NCBI GenBank assembly: GCA_037974965.1
Contig: JBBPFI010000002.1
Location: 2,852,001 to 2,916,000 of the forward strand
Source: Dacryopinax spathularia
Lineage: Eukaryota; Basidiomycota; Dacrymycetes; Dacrymycetales; Dacrymycetaceae
DNA: 64,000 nt
Reading direction: 5' to 3'
Under the pieces are notes generated by a model, which saw only the letters and a program-made list of their open reading frames with translations, was not told the origin of the DNA and made no database searches. Positions 58,951 through 64,000 of the stretch are shown here, in pieces. Each line of letters opens with the position of its first letter. The stretch's first letter is position 1. Position numbers and translations under genes: made by a program.

Positions 58951-61658
58951 CTATAATGCAATTTCCTCGCCCTTCTCGCCCGTTCCGGCGTCATTTGGCG
59001 GTGCAGCCACCGGTTCCTCTACACTCAGCCCTGTTCGTAAGAGATCCTCCTTCGATGCCGAAAGCTCCGTCAAGATGAACGAGGACAAATTCGGATCAGC
59101 CCAGTATGTTGCATGAGCCTGTCGATTTCACGGTCAGTCAATGCGAGATTCAGCCGCGAGATGTGACTCACACTCAGCATCTCTAGATACTCGCTCATAT
59201 TGCTCTGCCTCGGTAAGATATAGTCCAGTGTCCCATGCGGGTTAAGCGCCTTAAACCGCTTCTCCGCCCTCTCCCTCCTTTTCTGCGCCATATCCTCCGG
59301 CGAAGGCGTCATGTCTATAGAACTGAGGTATCGTGCAGTCTTCGGCCGGATGGGGACGGCATCCGGTTTCTTCTCTTCTGCTTCTGCGGCTGCTGCTGCG
59401 GAGGAGAGGAGGGCGGAGAAGGGAGATGCGAAGCCGTTGAGGGAGGGAAAACTTGGGAATGTGGGGAGGGAGGGAAGGGAGGGGAGTGAGGGGAGGTTGT
59501 CTTTGAATCGGGAGAGGGAGTTCGTCACGCCGTCCATTATGCCGCCGACTACATTGGGTATAGGGGATGGTGGTCGTTGTCGACCGAGACTAATAGCGGG
59601 TAAGACCAATGTTGGTCTAGCATACAAGCCAGCTCACCTTGCATCTACACATGGGTTGCACAGGTATGCGACACTGAAAGTAAAGCGGTGAGTTGCGTCT
59701 TTCCACAATAAAGCGCGAAACTCACGGATCAGGCGGATTGAAGATATTATAAATCGCATCCACCGCCAAGCACCCAAACTTTCCCGTCCTATCCAGGGCC
59801 ACATCAGGCTCAGCATCCCTCGTCCTCTCCCTCCCCCGTCGCGCAATCAGCTGACTCTGATAAACATGCATGAACACGCCCAGCGGGGAGCCAAGCATGA
59901 ACAGGTTGCTCGTGTCGAATATGAACCGGTCTTCGGGGATCGGGTCGCCTGGTTTCCATGGATTGACGTAGGTGGGCTGTTCGGAGAGGATATGCGCTGC
60001 TAGAGCTGAGCCGAGGGAATGGGCTATGATGTGGACCCGGCCGTTTTCTTGGAATTCGGGGTGGCGCTCGCACCAGAGTCGGTAGGCGCGGTTGGCTTGT
60101 GAACATACAGCTTCGATCATACGTGACCGATGGTGGGACATGAAGTAGGGTATATCAATAAGCTGCACAAGAGTCAGAATCAGCTTTATGAGGTAATGTG
60201 GAGGGCATACATACCACATTATTGGTTAGTTCTCGAACATACTGTATGCTCCCCTTCACAGTGATATCTTCCACCGAGAACGCGTTATCCAGGCCATCCT
60301 TCTTTCGCGCTTCTTCCTCTCCTTTGTCAATCTTCAAGCTTGCTCGCCACTGTATAGGTAAGAACTGAACACGATGATTCCGTAGAACAGAGGCCAAAGC
60401 CGGGGTAGTCGCTTGTTTCCTACTCCCCAAGTGAGTAGCTGTAACTTGTGCATGGGCAGGGTACAGCGCACCTCGCAACAGCCCGAATAATGTTGACCGC
60501 ATAAACGAAGTTGAACGCCTCCCACTGCTCCGCCAGCCCCTGTCCGATCCCATGTATGATAAGGATCAAATCGGTGACCTTATCGTTCCCCTCTTTCTCC
60601 TCCCCTCCAGCCTCAGGCACGGCCTGTCCAAGCGTCTCCATCGCCGCTTGATCCTCAATGCTCCCGCTCCTCGCTCTTGACCCACTGCGAGAGTGGGCGC
60701 TCGCCGCTGCTCTCTTTGCAGCATCGTAGCCGCGGTAAACGATACTCGTCCCCGGCGGAGTGGAGAACATAGTTGTCAGCGCCGGGAACGCGCGTGCCAG
60801 GGCCGCAGGGTAGATATATGCCATCGTCGCGGATTGGAAGAGGACCACGCCGCCCGATGGGAGACGGTAGCGGAGTTTGGCTTGCGCTTCGGAGCCGAGA
60901 GAGAGGGAGGTCTTTAGCTCTGCGGTGTAGGAGGGGAGGTAGGGCTTGATGGTGCGGTAGGCTTCTTCGAGCTCGTCGCAGAGGGTGTATTCGCAGGGCA
61001 TATTCTGATATATGCGTGAGTGACCGGGTGTGCGGGGAAATTTGGTAATACGTACAATGTTGTACATCCATGTTGCTCGTCGCACAGGTATAGGAGGCGT
61101 AGATAACCGCCAGAACACCGGATACAGCTGCGAATCAGTTGAGAAGGCTGCATAAAGTACATGTGATGTTACTTACTGTCATGCTCTTAACATCGACCTC
61201 GAACAACCCATCCCGACCGACAGGCACTCCTCTGGGTCTCTCCCCAGCCGTGGATCGCCGCTTGTCCGCGGCCTCCTTCTCTCCATCCTTCTTTCCCTTA
61301 TCCTTCCCGTCTTTGTCCTTGGCACCGTCCTTCTTTGCCTCCTTCTCTCGCGCCTCTTTCGCTTGAGCTTCCCTCTCTTCTACAGGAAGCGCCTGCCACG
61401 CCTCTTCACACGCTCTTGACTCTTCTACTGTGAGTGCATCCCACGCCTGCAGGGTACAGTTAGGCTCGAATCAAAGAAGGTGGGAACTGGTCGACTTACA
61501 GTCACAGGGGAGGACACCGGCTCGTTCGGAAGTGCGATATACGAGCTCCCCAAATGAATCCATCTAATCGTAATCGGAGGTGCCTCAGACGGCGTTTGGG
61601 GCTGTCCAGTCTCCCATAAAGTAGGCGTGGGAGCTCTGTCAGCCTCCCCCTCCGCCAT
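58951..61658 (-). CDS. DDHD-domain phospholipase A1-like protein
   Basis: About nine exons from ATG at 61658 (MAEGEADRAPTPTLW) to TAG at 58951. The N-terminal part has IRWIHLGSSYIALP, then a Lys/Glu-rich linker, LYPVFWRLSTPPIPVRRATW and EYTLCDELEEAYRTIKPYLP. The hydrolase core starts LILIIHGIGQGLAEQWEAF and has the nucleophile motif IIAHSLGSALAAHIL. The DDHD region includes LFMLGSPLGVFMHVYQ and DPVAYLCNPCVDA, ending EYLEMLSAHATYWADPNLSS. These are features of DDHD1/DDHD2/iPLA1-gamma and yeast YOR022C, which cleave phosphatidic acid and related lipids on Golgi, ER or mitochondria. Low-complexity Ser/Leu/Pro repeats (LPSLPSLPSLPTFPSFPS) lie before the last conserved block. Splice sites are inferred; each join is in frame. 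Confidence 0.87.
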
Positions 61659-63833
61659 AGCAATCGTCTAGCAGCAACACAGTATAGGGAGACAGTCAGG
61701 TTGTTGCCAGTGCCACAGTGCTAGTTCGAGTCAGACGAATTGTGGTCGTGTGCCGCGCGTTTGAGTTCCAACTGATATGTTACTGCTCGTTTTGGACAGC
61801 TGCCACGACTTACGGACGGCTGCCAAGGACGTCATTGCGGAGGTTTGGTTCCGCTTTTCACATGCACGCACAAAACGCAAAACAGACCTCTGTCCAAATG
61901 CGCTTCATTCTCCTTGGGCCTTTCCAGTTGGACTTGTGGCCGGGTCACTGTCGGTTTGGCTAACAATCTCCAAGGCCGCACAACAACATGAGCGCGGGCA
62001 CCTGTACGGCTGCACAACGCGGCAATTCGAAGAGCAGCACTCCACCGAGAAAGGCTGTTCACGGTATGTCGGTCACGTGCTGATCACGTACTGGCTTCTT
62101 GTCTGGCTGCTTCTGTCAACTCATTTTGGACTGGACAAGGACGCTTTGATACCGCCCATGTCGTTCGGTCGGACGTGGACCGAACTTCGTACACATGGTC
62201 CGACCGGTTCGGAGTATGCATCTCCGAGCCTCCACTCGCGGCGGTCGCGAGGAGGCTTGCTGCTTGCCTTGCTTTACGCCTCTCGCTTGTACACTGTCGC
62301 GTGCGCGCGGGCGTTCTCTGTGGCTTCTCTTGCTTGGGTGGATGGAGCGCTCGTCAGGTGGATTGTGGGAAGTAATATAATTGACTCGTGAGTCTTCTGG
62401 GTCATTTGCCTTAACGTAACGCTCAACTTCCTCTCCCAGGCAGTGACGTCGTTTGTGTCGGAATTCGAGGGCTCGTGCACATCACCCACATCGACTATGC
62501 GATCCGAAGCTAGTGTAAAGCGGAGCGAGCCAACCTGGATGGGGACCAAAGTGTATTGCACCCTTGCGAACATTCTGCACCCTTGCGAACATTCTGCACC
62601 CTTGCCAGTCGATAAGCTACCAATCTGTTAAGTGGGCAAGTGCCATTCTCTCTGGGATCTGAGTGCGCAAGTCATCCTATTCGATGCTACCGTGTCCAGT
62701 TCCCCCAGTTCTCAAAATGGCCGCTCCTATCGGACCGTCATTTGTCTTACTAAGCGAAAGAAGCAGCATCCAGCACACGGTAGCGATTCGTTGGCTTCCT
62801 TCGTCTACTCTGCAGGCCCAACACCGGTGTTTCTTCGTCATTGGCGTTGAAACCAGAGGTGCGGAAGGCGAACTACTGCAACCGTACGTTCCACCTCTTC
62901 GCCCAGCAGAGCAGGTGACTCACGTGCGGGAAAAGTCAGGGACGCGTGACGATGGCTGGAAGGGGCGAGGTACAGGCACGGCGGCTCGCCAGGGCAAGGG
63001 ACAAGGGGCACTGCTAGGCACTTGCCCTGCTCTAGGCCACCACTCATTCAACCTTATGGTTTTTCCGTATCTCCGGCAAGCGAGGTGGCTGGCCGAAGGC
63101 TGTAAGTCTCGCCCTTTCTCGATGTATCTGCTACAACCAAGTCCGTTGATTAGTCCAGTCGCAGGTCGCTTGTGAGGTTCTCGCCACGATCTCCACCTTT
63201 GCGGGGTTGGCTGGAGTGGCTGGTCAACCATGACGCGTGGCCATTAATTAGAGAAGGGCGCGTCGCGCGGCGATTGACCAATGACGGACCGTTACGGCAA
63301 ATCAGGGACCAGCCCTGGCGTGGCTGTGCGGCTTCGCGTGTCGTCAGAGGCGTTCGATTCAAACATGTTGGCGTCGATGCGCTCGGTCCGAGCGGGCGTG
63401 TCAAATTGGAAGGTTGCTGCCTGCGGGGTAATGGTAAGCCTATCTGGCTGGTCAGGACCTCAATCGAATCCCCCTGACCTCATCTCTACCTCTCAGATTC
63501 CCCAGAAAAATTTGGGATGAATCGCACAAACACTCGATTTCACCGCGGCGAAAGTTCGATTTCTTGGTGAAGACGTCACAAGTTCTTTGAGCGGTCCAAC
63601 CTCGTCGAATGCATAAGCGAGAGAGCGAGTTGTTCTTCTCCTGCTCTTCCCGGTGGCGGACCAGCCACGCCATCTGAACACCGTCTCATCCTGTTCGCCT
63701 TCTCGAAGCCATTTCTGGTCTGTTTCAGCCATGCAATCGTCCGACTTCCTTGCTCCGTCCTGCGCGTCTTGCCCTTTTCGAGCGTCTAGATTCCAAATTC
63801 GGCCTGTTTCAAGAAGATCGAGGTCAAGCTGGA
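61659..63833. other. 2.2-kb stretch without a recognisable gene
   Basis: A 204-codon open frame on + (61777-62391) has two hydrophobic patches but no family resemblance, no good start context and no splice partner; I do not call it a gene. A 19-bp direct repeat unit starting GCACCCTTGCG is present 2.5 times at 62558-62605. The region otherwise lacks structure that I can interpret. Confidence 0.4.
62558..62605. repeat. Short tandem repeat, 19-bp unit, 2.5 copies
   Basis: Two perfect units (62558-62576, 62577-62595) and a partial third (62596-62605). Probably a simple replication-slippage array. Confidence 0.85.
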
Positions 63834-63955
63834 ATGACGTCTGCAGGTCGATTCGCAAGGGTCACGTTGGCTGGGAGATGGCTTCTCGAAGCGCTCTTCC
63901 TCTCGTTCTTCCTCTTCGGATGGCTGAGCCCCTTCTGCCCAAAACAGTATAAGAA
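63834..63955 (+). CDS. Possible first exon of a membrane-protein gene running off the right edge
   Basis: ATG at 63834 opens MTSAGRFARVTLAG, then a hydrophobic helix (WLLEALFLSFFLFGWLSPF), then CPKQYKK and a consensus donor GTGAGC at 63956. The short basic N-terminus followed by one membrane segment looks like a type II or signal-anchor start. If not spliced, the frame stops at once after 41 residues. The rest is outside the window, so the call is tentative. Confidence 0.35.
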
Positions 63956-64000
63956 GTGAGCTCTCTGGGCACGAGACTTACCCGCAACGGACTTCGACCG

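Noticed and set aside
61777-62391. 204-codon open frame on the + strand
   Set aside because: No family resemblance, odd composition, poor start context and no splice partner; long chance frames are common in this GC-rich DNA.

Overview
The window is 64 kb of gene-dense, GC-rich nuclear DNA from a fungus, almost certainly a basidiomycete yeast or mould and probably a tremellomycete. The genes are eukaryotic and cut by many very short introns (mostly 45-75 nt, GT..CTRAY..AG). The gene families (Trs65, PalI/Sur7, Bbc1/Aim3, Zn2Cys6, fungal BTB and F-box families) are fungal. Nothing points to bacteria, CRISPR or viruses. Exon models were built by hand from splice signals and reading frame. For most spliced genes the exon lengths were checked to sum to a multiple of three.

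Region 1 (1-21.3 kb) is mostly core genes: the 3' end of an unknown gene; an unknown serine-rich protein; the SUMO ligase Nse2, head to head with mitochondrial ribosomal protein uS12m; TRAPP-II subunit Trs65; a CinA/PncC-like protein; TFIID subunit TAF6, head to head with the mitochondrial S-adenosylmethionine carrier; a very intron-rich ABCC transporter; and a PalI/Sur7 membrane protein.

Region 2 (21.3-36 kb) is looser and more accessory: a receiver-like-fold protein with a degenerate tandem copy of its C-terminal end; 2.2 kb with no gene; a Rieske oxygenase split into twelve exons, one apparently 3 nt long; a Zn2Cys6 regulator; a 469-bp foldback MITE with a 9-bp target duplication; a TANGO2/NRDE protein; and a BTB/POZ protein.

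Region 3 (36-64 kb) returns to ordinary content: a large Bbc1/Aim3 actin-patch protein, a GH30 glycosidase, two tandem F-box paralogues, a mitochondrial NAD+-type carrier head to head with mitochondrial uL5m, an unknown acidic protein, an ABHD12-type hydrolase, a Gfo/Idh/MocA oxidoreductase with a 7-nt exon, and a DDHD phospholipase. About 2 kb without a recognisable gene follows, then the first exon of a possible membrane-protein gene at the right edge.

Functional links are few, as is usual in fungi. Three divergent gene pairs probably share promoters, and four mitochondrial proteins (uS12m, uL5m and two carriers) lie in such pairs. The Rieske oxygenase and the Zn2Cys6 factor form a possible small catabolic or secondary-metabolic unit. 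I found no clearly new multi-gene system. The most unusual items are the micro-exons, the MITE, the receiver-like gene with its decayed copy, and the exon-linked repeats in Bbc1.
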